This document shows positions 30,552 through 39,697 of a stretch of DNA of 64,000 bases, piece after piece; position 1 is the first letter of the stretch; each line of letters starts with the position of its first letter. The DNA is from Pseudomonas frederiksbergensis (GTDB taxonomy: Bacteria; Pseudomonadota; Gammaproteobacteria; Pseudomonadales; Pseudomonadaceae). Where the stretch lies: positions 3,844,001-3,908,000 of the forward strand of contig NZ_CP142104.1 in assembly GCF_035751725.1 (NCBI RefSeq), written 5' to 3'. Below the pieces are notes generated by a model, which saw only the letters and a list, made by a program, of their open reading frames with translations, had not been told where the DNA came from and did no database searches. A program made the position numbers and the translations under genes.

Positions 30552-31732
30552 CAAAGGTTCCTGCTCAACACTAACAGGGCGATATCATCCGGCATCTCCC
30601 CTAGCGTGGCTAATCCAAACACTTGGCGCAGGCCTTCCAGGCTGCCGCCCGCTGCACTTACCCGCTCGGGCAAGGCTGCTTCTTTCTCTTTGAGTGTAGG
30701 TTCTGACAAAAGGTCCAGAATGCCATCAGACATCAGCGTCAGGCTGAATGTCGGCGGCAGCTCCAATACGTGGTCTTCATAGGTCGCCTCGTTGAACAGG
30801 CCTACCGGCAAACCACGCCCTTCCAGATAACGCACACTGTCTGGTGTATACAACACGGGCAACGGCAGGTGACCGCCGATGCTATACGTCAACAAACCAG
30901 TCTCCTCGTCGATGACTCCACCGACCATCGTGACGTGTTTGCCCAGCTTACAACTGATCAGGCCCCGGTTGATATGCCCAAGGACTTCCGAAGGCTTGAA
31001 CTCCGGCAACGTGCCGTTGCGCTTGGACTCGAACAGCAGGCGCGTGGTCATGAATTTCAACAGCACCGTCACGAACGCCGACGAAGCCCCGTGCCCGGAA
31101 ACATCCGCCAGGTAGAACGCCACTCGACGTTCATCGACACGGAAATAATCGACAAAATCCCCCGACAGGTACAACGACGGGATGATCTGGTGGGCAAAGC
31201 GGAAACCATCGACCGTCCAGGGGCTGACCGGCAGCATGTTCATCTGGACCTGGCGCCCGGCGTTCTGATCTTCCTGCAGCAGGTTCAGGCTGGCTTCCAG
31301 TTCGCGATTGGCGGTCTCCAGCTTCTCGCGGTAGCGCTGGTTTTCCACCAGCAGTCGCGAGCGGTCCAGAGCCCGGCGCACCGAGTGTTCAAGCACGGCA
31401 AGGTCTTCGAGGGGCTTGATCAGGTAATCCGCCGCGCCCAGGCGCAACGCCTCGACCGCGTCGTTCATCACGCCCGCGCCGGAAACGACGATGACCGGGG
31501 TCTGCGACGACAGCTCGGTGACCTGGCGAATGAGCTCGAGTCCGCCCATCTGCGGCATGCGCAGGTCGCAGATGACCAGGTCGGGCTTCTCCTGCTCGAA
31601 TACCTGAAGACCCTGTTGGCCGTTACTGGCCTGCAAGACGCTGAAACCACTGTCTTCCAAGTAGGCGGCGAGACTGGCTCGCACCACTTCGTCATCATCG
31701 ATTATCAGCAGCGTGGCACTGGTTTTTGGCAT
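30551..31732 (-). CDS. rssB: Response regulator with PP2C-type phosphatase, RssB-like
   Basis: 393 residues. A receiver domain occupies residues 1-125 (LIIDDDE, phospho-acceptor Asp56 in VICDLRMPQMGG, Lys106 in YLIKPLED). A coiled linker follows (130-165), then a SpoIIE/PP2C phosphatase with SGDFVDYF, ADVSGHG, LMSDGILDL and a terminal DDIALLVL. It probably dephosphorylates the STAS partner downstream in response to an unknown kinase. Separate from the hsbRA pair, judged by neighbours (talB and mlaA). Confidence 0.88.
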   Translation of the reverse strand: MPKTSATLLIIDDDEVVRASLAAYLEDSGFSVLQASNGQQGLQVFEQEKPDLVICDLRMPQMGGLELIRQVTELSSQTPVIVVSGAGVMNDAVEALRLGAADYLIKPLEDLAVLEHSVRRALDRSRLLVENQRYREKLETANRELEASLNLLQEDQNAGRQVQMNMLPVSPWTVDGFRFAHQIIPSLYLSGDFVDYFRVDERRVAFYLADVSGHGASSAFVTVLLKFMTTRLLFESKRNGTLPEFKPSEVLGHINRGLISCKLGKHVTMVGGVIDEETGLLTYSIGGHLPLPVLYTPDSVRYLEGRGLPVGLFNEATYEDHVLELPPTFSLTLMSDGILDLLSEPTLKEKEAALPERVSAAGGSLEGLRQVFGLATLGEMPDDIALLVLSRNL

Positions 31733-32076
31733 GTGGGCAAACGGCGCCAGAATTAGGTTGGCGTAGCGGGCACGGCATTGGGCTTGGCGCGCACTACTGG
31801 ATTCGCTTTCTAGCCTCTCTGTCGTACCGGCTTCAGGCCTTTGCCCTACACACGATTACACCAGAGGTGCCCTTCTAAGGCGCAGACGGTACTCCCATCC
31901 GCGGGGCGTTTCAAGCTCATGCGAATCGCCGCTCGCGCTCTTTATTTGTCAAAGCACAGAGAGTTATAAGAACCGAGCGAAGCGTAACTCAATGGAAGGA
32001 TCAATCCGCCTTTAAACGCAAGCCAAAGCAAAGAAGGCGGCCTTTCGGGCCGCCTTCTTAAACTGACGAATCGAAA
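31733..32076. other. Intergenic region between rssB and mlaA
   Basis: No gene is supported in these 344 bases. It holds the promoter for rssB on its left, and a strong terminator for mlaA at 32031-32059. I see no further conserved motif. A small PilZ gene found at this place in some Pseudomonas is absent. Confidence 0.6.
32031..32059 (-). terminator. Intrinsic terminator of mlaA
   Basis: AAGAAGGCGGCC (32031-32042) and GGCCGCCTTCTT (32048-32059) form a perfect 12-base stem with a 5-base loop. Read on either strand the outer bases are A/T-rich. Confidence 0.85.
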
Positions 32077-32766
32077 TCAAAAATCGTCTTCGACCTGACC
32101 ATCCTTGACCTTGAACTCACGGTTTTGCAGGAAGGCATTGCGGATAAACACATATTTGTCGCCGCTGACCAGCTTCTCGGCCGAGAGCAGGCTGGCACGG
32201 GTGTCGACGATGTTAAGGCCCCAGATCGAATTGCGGACCGAGACATTGTCGATATAAGGGTAAGGCGTGGCATAGCTGTCGACCAGCTTGGCCGGTGCAT
32301 CACGCAGGGTGCTCGGCCCCAGCAACGGCAGCATCAAGTACGGCCCGCTGCCCAGTCCCCAGTACCCGAGTGTCTGGCCGAAGTCCTCGTCGTTACGCTG
32401 CAGCCCCATCTTGGTGCCCACGTCGAAGAACCCGAGGAGACCGAACGTGGTGTTGAAAATCAATCGGGCCGTGTCGACTCCGGCAGCGGCCGGCTTGGCT
32501 TGCAGCACGTCGTTGGCCAGGTTGCCGACATCGCCGATGTTGCGGAACATATTGTGGATGCCGTCCTCGAGGAACTGCGGCGTCACGTACTGGTAGCCCT
32601 GGGCCAGCGGCTTGAGCGCATAGGTATCGATGGTGTCGTTGAAGGTGAAGATCGGACGGTTGATGCTTTCCCATGGATCATCTTCCGTGGCGGCCTGGGC
32701 AGCAAACGGTACCAGCAGGACGCTGGCAGATAGACACAGCTGAGCGAGAAGATGGCTCCAGCGCAT
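32077..32766 (-). CDS. mlaA: MlaA (VacJ) outer-membrane lipid asymmetry protein
   Basis: 229 residues. The family motifs are DDPWESINRPIFTFND, LKPLAQGYQYVTPQ and the FGQTLGYWGLGSGPYLMLPLLGPSTLRD block (in pieces). MlaA removes misplaced phospholipids from the outer leaflet with the Mla pathway. The signal peptide (residues 1-25) ends in an A-x-A site (FAAQA) and has no lipobox cysteine, so unlike the E. coli protein it should not be lipidated. A strong terminator follows. Confidence 0.93.
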   Translation of the reverse strand: MRWSHLLAQLCLSASVLLVPFAAQAATEDDPWESINRPIFTFNDTIDTYALKPLAQGYQYVTPQFLEDGIHNMFRNIGDVGNLANDVLQAKPAAAGVDTARLIFNTTFGLLGFFDVGTKMGLQRNDEDFGQTLGYWGLGSGPYLMLPLLGPSTLRDAPAKLVDSYATPYPYIDNVSVRNSIWGLNIVDTRASLLSAEKLVSGDKYVFIRNAFLQNREFKVKDGQVEDDF

Positions 32767-32967
32767 ACGGAAAAACTCCTTGGATTATTCAGGCAAGGGC
32801 GCCGAGCCCAGGCGGTAAGGCCGCTAGTATAAGTCGTAAAACATCGTTAGGCAGCATTGAAAGAGAAGCTCGCCGTAGGAACATTCCACAGATCGCCGGC
32901 TTCATTTCACTGTCACCGGACTGTCATCGGGGCTCGCTACGCTGCTGGGTATTTCAAGGACGTTCCC

Positions 32968-33588
32968 ATGCCGCGCGCCGAAGCCCTGCCCCTCCCCGCT
33001 CCCAGCCTTACCGCAGTTCTGTTTGGCCTGAGCGGATGCCTGGTGGATTTCGGCGCGCGTGTACGCCAGCCAGGGGCAAAGCCTGCGGATCACGCCCATC
33101 CGACACCCGGCGCACTGGAAAGCCTGCAACGTTTGCAGCACCTGGACATCCCCTGCGCCTGGCTCGATGAGTTGCCTCCCGCCGTCAGCCATGGCTTGGC
33201 GGTTTCGTTGCCGGCGTCCATCAAGGCACCGCAACTTCCTGCAACAAATCAACCGTGGCCCGCCCCGCATGCCTGTTGGCAAGCGCTCATGGCGCTGAAC
33301 GTCCAACAACTGGAAGGTTGCGTGTTGGTGAGTGGCGAACCCAAGCTGTTGCAGTCGGGGCTCAACGCCGGATTGTGGACCATCGGCCTGGCGTCCTGCG
33401 GCTCGTTGTGCGGCCTGTCCCCTGCCGATTGGCAGGCCCTGAGCCAACAGGAACGGGAGGTCAAACGGGCCAAGGCCACCGTTCAGTTGTTCAGCCTAGG
33501 CGTGCATTCGGTGATCGATCACTTGGGCGAACTGGACACCTGCCTGGCCGACATCAGCCTGCGCAGGCAAAAAGGCGAGAAGCCCTGA
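32968..33588 (+). CDS. HAD-like protein with degenerate active site (phosphonatase-like)
   Basis: 206 residues from the ATG at 32968 (MPRAEALPLPAPSLTAVLFG). Motif I reads VLFGLSGCLVDFG: the two catalytic aspartates of F-D-x-D-G are Gly20 and Ser22. A cap-like region with HACWQALMALNVQQLEGCVLVSGEP and later GLASCGSLCGLSPADWQ resembles phosphonoacetaldehyde hydrolases. It is probably a non-catalytic family member; a regulatory or binding role is inferred. It lies divergent from mlaA. Confidence 0.7.
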   Translation: MPRAEALPLPAPSLTAVLFGLSGCLVDFGARVRQPGAKPADHAHPTPGALESLQRLQHLDIPCAWLDELPPAVSHGLAVSLPASIKAPQLPATNQPWPAPHACWQALMALNVQQLEGCVLVSGEPKLLQSGLNAGLWTIGLASCGSLCGLSPADWQALSQQEREVKRAKATVQLFSLGVHSVIDHLGELDTCLADISLRRQKGEKP

Positions 33589-33697
33589 CCGGGATCATGC
33601 AGGGCGCGCAAGTGTGGATTACTCTTAAGGCAGGCCATGGACTTTTGACGCAGCGTCGCGGTCCATGGCAGTGCCTATCAATAAAGGGAGTACGCCA

Positions 33698-33967
33698 ATG
33701 CCTGCCCGCCGCGAAGAATTGCAAGCCCAACTCGATACCTTGCGCGAGCAATTGGAACAGAACCCGCCGCTGTCTGAACCAGAGCGCGAAAATCTGAAGC
33801 AATTGATGGAGCAGATCGACGCAAAAATCCAACTGGAAAACCGGCTTCAGGACAACAACCTGGTCGACGGCGTGAACCGGGCCGTAGAGCGTTTTGAAGT
33901 GGACCATCCAACCATCGCCGGAACGCTGCGCAATATCGTCAATACCTTGGGCAGCATGGGGATCTAA
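33698..33967 (+). CDS. DUF4404 family protein
   Basis: 89 residues: MPARREELQAQLDTLREQLE, then PLSEPERENLKQLMEQIDAK, then an amphipathic VDGVNRAVERFEVDHPTIAG segment. A two-helix coiled-coil protein found across Pseudomonas. Function unknown. I chose the ATG at 33698; an ATG 11 codons upstream is possible. A terminator follows. Confidence 0.75.
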   Translation: MPARREELQAQLDTLREQLEQNPPLSEPERENLKQLMEQIDAKIQLENRLQDNNLVDGVNRAVERFEVDHPTIAGTLRNIVNTLGSMGI

Positions 33968-33981
33968 GCCCTTTAAACGCC

Positions 33982-34012
33982 AAAAGCCCTGCTATCGCCA
34001 GCAGGGCTTTTT
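33982..34012. terminator. Bidirectional terminator between DUF4404 gene and queF
   Basis: AAAAGCCCTGC (33982-33992) and GCAGGGCTTTTT (34001-34012) form an 11-base stem with A/T flanks on both sides. It serves the two converging genes. Confidence 0.9.
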
Positions 34013-34035
34013 AGCCTATGCCTCCAGCAAAGGTT

Positions 34036-34866
34036 TTATTGGCGGACGAGTCGATGGTTCGGCAACTGCACCTCTTCAGTGCTGCGATACGGATTGATAT
34101 CCAGCCCACCCCGCCGCACATACCGCGCATAAACCGTCAGCTTCTGCGGCTTGAGCAAGCGCTGCAGGTCCAAGAAGATCCGCTCGACGCACTGCTCATG
34201 GAAATCCGAATGCTGGCGGAAGCTGACGATGTAAGCCAGCAGGCTGGCGTGATCCAGCGCCGCGCCACGGTACTCCACCGCCACGCTGCCCCAATCCGGC
34301 TGGCTCGTCACCGGGCAGTTGGATTTGAGCAAATGGCTGTGCAGGCTTTCCTCGACGATGCGCGAATCATCGCAACGCAGCAGTTCCGGGCGCGGATGCT
34401 CGTAGGAATCGACGCTGACATCCAACTCGTCGATGCATGCACCGGGCAACGCCACGATGCCTTCGTTTTCCACGTCCTTGAGACTGCGGATCCGTACGCC
34501 CACAGGCTTGCCGGCCGCCGCCGAAAGATCCTCGCGCAAGGTCGCTTCCAGGCTCGCGGTATCGGCGAACGGTGTCTGGTTCAACGAGTTCAGGTACAGC
34601 TTGAAGGATTTGGACTCGATGATATTCGGCGAATCCGCCGGTATGGCGAACTCACCGATGGCCACCACTGGCTTACCCGAGGGCAAGAGCCAGGACAATT
34701 CGAAACAGTTCCAGAAATCCACGCCTGTGTACGGCAGGGTCTCGGCTGTCAGGCCCAGTTCCGCCCATTTCGCAGTGCGCGGAATCGGGAACAGCAGTGA
34801 CGGCGTGTACGTGGCGATGTATTCGCTGGATTTGCCCAGCGGCGAATGTTCGGCTGCGGGATGCAT
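34036..34866 (-). CDS. queF: NADPH-dependent 7-cyano-7-deazaguanine reductase QueF
   Basis: 276 residues, the long (E. coli-type) form. The QueF box is [11 protein letters not shown] (residues 84-94), the thioimide-forming Cys184 lies in [13 protein letters not shown] with Asp191, and the end [12 protein letters not shown] is typical. It reduces preQ0 to preQ1 in queuosine biosynthesis. With dusA this is a second tRNA-modification gene in the window. It stands alone, convergent with the DUF4404 gene. Confidence 0.96.
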   Translation of the reverse strand: MHPAAEHSPLGKSSEYIATYTPSLLFPIPRTAKWAELGLTAETLPYTGVDFWNCFELSWLLPSGKPVVAIGEFAIPADSPNIIESKSFKLYLNSLNQTPFADTASLEATLREDLSAAAGKPVGVRIRSLKDVENEGIVALPGACIDELDVSVDSYEHPRPELLRCDDSRIVEESLHSHLLKSNCPVTSQPDWGSVAVEYRGAALDHASLLAYIVSFRQHSDFHEQCVERIFLDLQRLLKPQKLTVYARYVRRGGLDINPYRSTEEVQLPNHRLVRQ

Positions 34867-34927
34867 GACGGAAACCTGACTGAAGAATCAGCGGATTCTA
34901 TCAGCCTTTGCCGCAGTCTTTGAGTGC

Positions 34928-35449
34928 TTACTGACTGACTGTCAGGTCGCCCTTCATGCCGGCCTGGTAATGTCCCGGAACATTGCAGGCGAACTCCAGG
35001 CGAGTGGCCTTGCTGAAGGTCCAGGTCAGTTCGGCGGTCTTGCCCGGTTCCACCAGCACGCTGTTGGGGTCATCGTGGCGCATGCTGGCGTTGCCGTGGC
35101 CCATGGCGGCATGGTCCATTCCCGGCTTCATCGCGGTCGGCGTCAACTGGCCGCTTTGCTGCATCTTGAGCATTTGCTGTTGGTGTTCAACATGCATTGC
35201 AGCGTTGCCCAGGTTGAACTCGTGAAGCAGGTGGCCTTTATTGACCAGCACGAACCGAACCGTCTCGCCGGCCTTGAGATCCAGCGCACCGGGATCGAAC
35301 GTCATGTCGCCCATCACCACATCAATGCTGCGACCGGCCTTGGCCGCTGGCGCAGGCTGGCCGAAATCGAAATGGCCCGGCGATGCCCACGACGGGGTAC
35401 TGAGGGCCAGTGCGCAAACGGTCAGGATCAAGCGTTTTCCCATCAACAT
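34928..35449 (-). CDS. Periplasmic cupredoxin-like copper protein
   Basis: 173 residues from the ATG at 35447-35449. A signal peptide (about 1-23) is followed by a plastocyanin-like domain: [28 protein letters not shown] (His ligand) and [15 protein letters not shown] with Cys, His and Met ligands. A Met/His-rich insert ([17 protein letters not shown]) may bind additional copper. It is divergent from copRS, and its promoter region holds a CusR/CopR-like box, so it is probably copper-induced. Confidence 0.85.
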   Translation of the reverse strand: MLMGKRLILTVCALALSTPSWASPGHFDFGQPAPAAKAGRSIDVVMGDMTFDPGALDLKAGETVRFVLVNKGHLLHEFNLGNAAMHVEHQQQMLKMQQSGQLTPTAMKPGMDHAAMGHGNASMRHDDPNSVLVEPGKTAELTWTFSKATRLEFACNVPGHYQAGMKGDLTVSQ

Positions 35450-35522
35450 GTCCATACTCCAGTCAGATTCAGCGTGCGGGAAACTCTATCGTCACAGGCC
35501 TGCCAATCGGCTTACCGCTTGA

Positions 35523-35536
35523 TTACAACTTTGTCA
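35523..35536. promoter_or_regulatory. CopR/CusR box between the cupredoxin gene and copR
   Basis: TTACAACTTTGTCA matches the CusR-type palindrome TGACAA-N2-TTGTCA at all but one base. It lies centrally between the two divergent genes, so one site could control both. Binding by the adjacent CopR is inferred. Confidence 0.6.
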
Positions 35537-35601
35537 GGTTGTGCCGCGAACCCGCCCGCCACGGTATAACGCCCTCGTTCCAATCCTGCATTGAGCCGCC
35601 C

Positions 35602-36282
35602 ATGAAACTGCTGATCGTCGAAGACCAACTGAAAACCGGCCAATATCTGCGCCAAGGCTTGAGCGAGGCCGGGTTCAACGCCGACCTGGTGGCGGACGGC
35701 ATCACTGGCCAGCAACTGGCCCTGGGCGGCGAATACGCGCTGCTGATTCTCGATGTGATGTTGCCGGGTCGCGATGGCTGGCAGATTCTGCAAGCCGTAC
35801 GCGGGGCCGGCCTGGACACGCCCGTACTGTTCCTGACGGCGCGCGATGCCGTACAGGATCGCGTCCATGGCCTGGAACTGGGCGCCGATGATTACCTGGT
35901 CAAGCCCTTCGCCTTTTCCGAGTTGCTGGCCCGGGTGCGCAGCCTGTTGCGCCGAGGCAGCTCGGCGACCCAGGAAACCAGCCTGCAACTGGCGGACCTG
36001 CGCCTGGACCTGATCCGCCGTCGCGTGGAACGCAGCGGCCGGCGCATCGATTTGACAGCAAAGGAGTTCGCCTTGCTGGAAATGCTACTGCGGCGCCAGG
36101 GCGAGGTGCTGCCAAAGTCGCTGATTGCCTCGCAAGTCTGGGACATGAATTTCGACAGCGACACCAATGTCATCGAAGTCGCGATCCGGCGCCTGCGGAT
36201 CAAGATCGATGATGACTTTCCCAACAAGCTGATCCACACCGTGCGCGGCATGGGCTATGTGCTCGAAGAGCGCAGCCTGTGA
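35602..36282 (+). CDS. copR: Copper response regulator CopR/CusR-like (OmpR family)
   Basis: 226 residues. Receiver: [14 protein letters not shown], phospho-acceptor Asp in [14 protein letters not shown], then [16 protein letters not shown]-terminal winged helix with [14 protein letters not shown] and [14 protein letters not shown] ending in [12 protein letters not shown]. The ATG at 35602 begins the conserved sequence; a longer upstream frame is rejected. The stop overlaps the start of the kinase gene by 4 bases (GTGA). It acts together with the sensor to regulate copper genes. Confidence 0.88.
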   Translation: MKLLIVEDQLKTGQYLRQGLSEAGFNADLVADGITGQQLALGGEYALLILDVMLPGRDGWQILQAVRGAGLDTPVLFLTARDAVQDRVHGLELGADDYLVKPFAFSELLARVRSLLRRGSSATQETSLQLADLRLDLIRRRVERSGRRIDLTAKEFALLEMLLRRQGEVLPKSLIASQVWDMNFDSDTNVIEVAIRRLRIKIDDDFPNKLIHTVRGMGYVLEERSL

Positions 36283-37628
36283 GCCGTCGGTGGTCGTTGA
36301 GCAACCGCTTGGCGCTGCTGTTCGCCGCCTGCACCGCCATTGTGTCGTTGTTCGCCGGGGTGCTGTTCAGCCGAGGCAGCGAGGCACACTTCGTCGAACT
36401 GGACCAGCAACTGCTCGAAACACAATTGCTCGGCGTACGTCGCGCCCTGCAAGACGCTCACGGCCATGATCCGCAAGTTCGCCTCGAGGAAGAGCTGAGT
36501 CGACGGGCGGACCTTGCCTTGCGCATCAAGGACGCCGATGGCGAGCGCTGGCATGGTTCGATTCGGATCCCGCCCCAAGTGCCTGAACGCACCGGATTGT
36601 CTACGCTCGACGATGCCGATAACAACTACCGGACACTGAGCGCACCGCTGTACCCCGGCCGTCCGGATTCGGCCCAACTGACGCTGTTGCTGGACATCAC
36701 CCATCACCAGCATTTCCTGCAGCGCATGCAACGCCTGATCTGGCTGACCGTCGGCCTCTCGGCACTGGCCACCGCCCTGCTCGGCGCTTGGGCAGCCCGG
36801 CGGGGCTTGCGTCCCTTGCGGCGCATGGGCGCCATCGCCGGTAGCGTCTCGGCCCGCTCCCTCAATTCCCGTCTGCCGGAAGAGCATATGCCCGCCGAAC
36901 TGGCGGAATTGGCCCACAGCATCAATGACATGCTCGGACGCCTCGACGATGCGTTTCAGCGTCTCTCGGCGTTTTCCGCCGACATCGCCCATGAGTTGCG
37001 CACGCCACTGTCGAACCTGCTGACCCACACCCAAGTCACCCTCACCCGCGAGCGCTCGCTGGAGGACTATCGCGAAGCCCTGCACAGCAATCTGGAAGAG
37101 CTGCAATGGATGGCGCAACTGGTCAACGACATGCTCTACCTGGCCAAGGCCGACCATGGATTGTTGGCGCTGCACCGCGAACCGCTGCAACTGGCCGAGG
37201 AAGTGGACCTGTTGCTGGACTTCTTCGGGCCCCTGGCCGAGGACGCCAACGTACGCCTGGGTCGCGACGGGGAGAGCCTGATCGAGGGTGACCGCAACAT
37301 GTTGCGCCGGGCCCTTTCCAACCTGCTGGACAATGCCCTGCGCTTCACCCCGGCTGACGGCGAAGTGCGCGTACGAATTGTCGATGCGGCTCAAAGAGTG
37401 AGTGTGATTGTGGAAAACAGTGGCGAGGGGATTCCGGCTGACCTGCTGCCGCGCCTGTTCGACCGCTTCTACCGCACCGACCCGGCCCGCCAGGAAGGCA
37501 GCAGCGAACATGCTGGATTGGGGCTCGCCATTACTCGCTCGATCGTCCGTGCCCACGGTGGGGAAATCCGCTGCGAATCGGCCGATGGCTGGACGCGGTT
37601 TCTGATCGAATTGCCAAAGGGGGATTGA
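36279..37628 (+). CDS. copS: Copper sensor histidine kinase CopS/CusS-like
   Basis: 449 residues from a GTG. Two membrane segments (about 8-30, [20 protein letters not shown], and about 152-175) enclose a periplasmic sensor. HAMP follows ([19 protein letters not shown]), then the phospho-accepting His in [15 protein letters not shown], the N-box [15 protein letters not shown], and G-boxes NSGEGIP and [16 protein letters not shown]. It is coupled to copR. Specificity for copper is inferred from the adjacent cupredoxin and cus-type box. Confidence 0.86.
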   Translation: MSRRWSLSNRLALLFAACTAIVSLFAGVLFSRGSEAHFVELDQQLLETQLLGVRRALQDAHGHDPQVRLEEELSRRADLALRIKDADGERWHGSIRIPPQVPERTGLSTLDDADNNYRTLSAPLYPGRPDSAQLTLLLDITHHQHFLQRMQRLIWLTVGLSALATALLGAWAARRGLRPLRRMGAIAGSVSARSLNSRLPEEHMPAELAELAHSINDMLGRLDDAFQRLSAFSADIAHELRTPLSNLLTHTQVTLTRERSLEDYREALHSNLEELQWMAQLVNDMLYLAKADHGLLALHREPLQLAEEVDLLLDFFGPLAEDANVRLGRDGESLIEGDRNMLRRALSNLLDNALRFTPADGEVRVRIVDAAQRVSVIVENSGEGIPADLLPRLFDRFYRTDPARQEGSSEHAGLGLAITRSIVRAHGGEIRCESADGWTRFLIELPKGD

Positions 37629-37646
37629 GCCCGGCGCCCTCCCCCC

Positions 37647-37672
37647 GTGGCAAGGGATTTATCCCTCGCCAC
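37647..37672. repeat. REP-like palindrome after copS
   Basis: GTGGCAAGGGAT (37647-37658) and ATCCCTCGCCAC (37661-37672) pair with one mismatch. The GTGGC(G/A)AGGGA motif belongs to the REP families of fluorescent pseudomonads. Confidence 0.7.
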
Positions 37673-37698
37673 AAGAGTCTTGAAGTCGTCCCCAGGTA

Positions 37699-38943
37699 TC
37701 AGGAATACCGCAACGCCTGCGCCGGTTCGATCTTCGCCGCGCGCCAGGCCGGGTATACGGTGGCAAGAAAGCTGAGGATGAACCCGGCAGAACAGATCAG
37801 CACCACGTCGCCACGCTGAAGCTCGGACGGCAGGTTGCTGACGAAATACACGTCGGAACTGAAGATATGCTGGCCGCTGACCCTTTCCAGCCAGCCCACC
37901 AACTCACTGACGTTCAGCGCCGCGATCACTCCCAGCACACCACCGATCAACGTGCCGACAACGCCGATCACGGTGCCTTGGACCATGAAGATCGCCATGA
38001 TCTGCCGCGGCGTGGCGCCGATGGTGCGCAGGATCGCGATGTCCGCGCCTTTATCGTTCACTACCATGATCAGCGTCGCGATGATGTTGAACGCCGCCAC
38101 CGCGACAATCATCAGCAGCAGCAAGCCAATCATGGTCTTTTCCATTTTCATGGCGCTGAACAGGCTGCCCTGGGTGTGAGTCCAGTCGTCCGCCTTGAAG
38201 CTTGCGCCAAGACCGGTGGCGATGTCGCTGGAGACTTTCGGCGCCGCGTACAGATCCTTCACCGCCAGGCGCACGCTTTGCACCTGGTTCGGCTGCCAGT
38301 GCTGCATCTGCGCGGCGTCGGCCAAGTGAATCAGCGCCATGGAACCGTCCAGCTCCGCACCGACCTTGAACACACCAACCACGTTCAAACGCTGCATCCG
38401 TGGCGTGATGCCACCGGGGGCGGTGCTGACTTCCGGCACGATCAAGGTGAGCTTGTCGCCGACATTCAGGCGGAACCGCCGGGCCGTGATTTCACCGATC
38501 ACCACGCCAAATTCACCCGGCTTCAGGGCATCGAGGCGCCCCTGGACAATGTGCTGGGCAACGATGGACACCTTGCCTTCCTGGGCCGGGTCGACACCGC
38601 TGATCTGGATCGGCTGCATCGAACCTTTATGGCTCAGCATCCCCTCCATCTCGGTAAACGGCACGGCCGCAATGACTTCGGGGTTCTTCAGCGCGGCGGC
38701 GGCCACTGGTTGCCAATCGTCGATCGGGTTTACGCCAACGATCGTGGCATGCGGAACCATGCCAAGGATGCGCGAGCTCATTTCGCGCTGAAAGCCGTTC
38801 ATCACCGACAGCACGACGATCATCGCCAATACGCCAAGGGCGAGGCCGATCATCGAGGTCATGGAAATGAACGACACGAAGCGATTGCGACGCTTGGCGC
38901 GGGTATAGCGCGTGCCGATGAAAATCGATAACGGTCTGAACAT
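37699..38943 (-). CDS. lolE: Lipoprotein-releasing system transmembrane subunit LolE
   Basis: 414 residues from [20 protein letters not shown]. One N-terminal membrane helix ([21 protein letters not shown]), a large periplasmic domain, and three C-terminal helices ([60 protein letters not shown]). It works with LolC and LolD to release outer-membrane lipoproteins from the inner membrane to LolA. It is third in lolC-lolD-lolE; a hairpin lies between lolD and lolE. About half its residues match LolC. Confidence 0.9.
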   Translation of the reverse strand: MFRPLSIFIGTRYTRAKRRNRFVSFISMTSMIGLALGVLAMIVVLSVMNGFQREMSSRILGMVPHATIVGVNPIDDWQPVAAAALKNPEVIAAVPFTEMEGMLSHKGSMQPIQISGVDPAQEGKVSIVAQHIVQGRLDALKPGEFGVVIGEITARRFRLNVGDKLTLIVPEVSTAPGGITPRMQRLNVVGVFKVGAELDGSMALIHLADAAQMQHWQPNQVQSVRLAVKDLYAAPKVSSDIATGLGASFKADDWTHTQGSLFSAMKMEKTMIGLLLLMIVAVAAFNIIATLIMVVNDKGADIAILRTIGATPRQIMAIFMVQGTVIGVVGTLIGGVLGVIAALNVSELVGWLERVSGQHIFSSDVYFVSNLPSELQRGDVVLICSAGFILSFLATVYPAWRAAKIEPAQALRYS

Positions 38944-38965
38944 TCGCTGGGCACCGTATGAAAAT

Positions 38966-38996
38966 AAAAGACCCGGCACTTGCGGCAAGCACCGGG
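38966..38996 (-). terminator. Intra-operon terminator-like hairpin between lolD and lolE
   Basis: CCCGGCACTTG (38972-38982) pairs imperfectly with CAAGCACCGGG (38986-38996); the minus strand then reads TCTTTTATTTTC. It may reduce lolE expression relative to lolCD. Confidence 0.5.
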
Positions 38997-39006
38997 TTTC
39001 GGTCGA

Positions 39007-39690
39007 TCAGATAGGCGTCAGGCAACCTTCCTGCAAATGCAGGACACGGTCCATCTGGCGGGCCAGGTTCATATCGTGGGTCACCACCAGGAACGCCGTG
39101 CGCATCGAGGTGCTGAGCTCCAGCATCAAGTCCTGGATACCTTGGGCGGTATGGGAATCGAGGTTGCCGGTCGGCTCGTCGAGCATCACCAGGCCGGGCT
39201 TGTTGACCAGGGCGCGGGCAATCGCCACGCGCTGGCGCTCGCCACCGGACAGCTCGGCTGGCTTGTGTTCCAGGCGATGGCCCAGCCCTACCCGCTCCAA
39301 CAGTGCAGTGGCGCGCTGACGAGCCTCGGGAATCGCCGTGCGGCCGATCAACAGCGGCATGCAGACGTTCTCCAGCGCCGTGAATTCGGGCAGCAGATGA
39401 TGGAACTGGTAGACGAAACCCAGGGAACGGTTACGCAGCAGGCCACGGGCCTTCTCGTTCAGCGCCGACAGTTCTTCGCCGGCCAGCCAGACACTGCCGG
39501 CGGTCGGCGTATCCAGGCCGCCCAGCAGGTTGAGCAAGGTACTTTTGCCCGACCCGGAGGTGCCGACAATCGCCACGCGCTCGCCAGGGTGCAGCTCCAG
39601 TTGCAGGCCCGACAACACCACCACCGACTCCGGACCTTCCTCGTAGGATTTGCCCAGGTTGCGGCAGCTCAAGATCGCTTTTTCACTCAT
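39007..39690 (-). CDS. lolD: Lipoprotein-releasing system ATPase LolD
   Basis: 227 residues from [20 protein letters not shown]. Walker A is [18 protein letters not shown], signature [15 protein letters not shown], Walker [14 protein letters not shown], and H-loop VVTHDMN. It powers lipoprotein extraction by LolC/LolE. A start 15 bases upstream (MSESG) is possible; both overlap or adjoin the lolC stop. The Lol-specific segment [21 protein letters not shown] (in pieces) is present. Confidence 0.95.
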   Translation of the reverse strand: MSEKAILSCRNLGKSYEEGPESVVVLSGLQLELHPGERVAIVGTSGSGKSTLLNLLGGLDTPTAGSVWLAGEELSALNEKARGLLRNRSLGFVYQFHHLLPEFTALENVCMPLLIGRTAIPEARQRATALLERVGLGHRLEHKPAELSGGERQRVAIARALVNKPGLVMLDEPTGNLDSHTAQGIQDLMLELSTSMRTAFLVVTHDMNLARQMDRVLHLQEGCLTPI

Positions 39691-39697
39691 GCCCGAC

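Noticed and set aside
30069..31732. Identification as the hsbA-hsbR pair
   Set aside because: Domain types fit both pairs, but the talB and mlaA neighbours fit the rssC-rssB locus better; hsbRA lies near flgM in other pseudomonads.
31733..32076. Small PilZ gene between rssB and mlaA
   Set aside because: No open frame of adequate length or motif is present on either strand.
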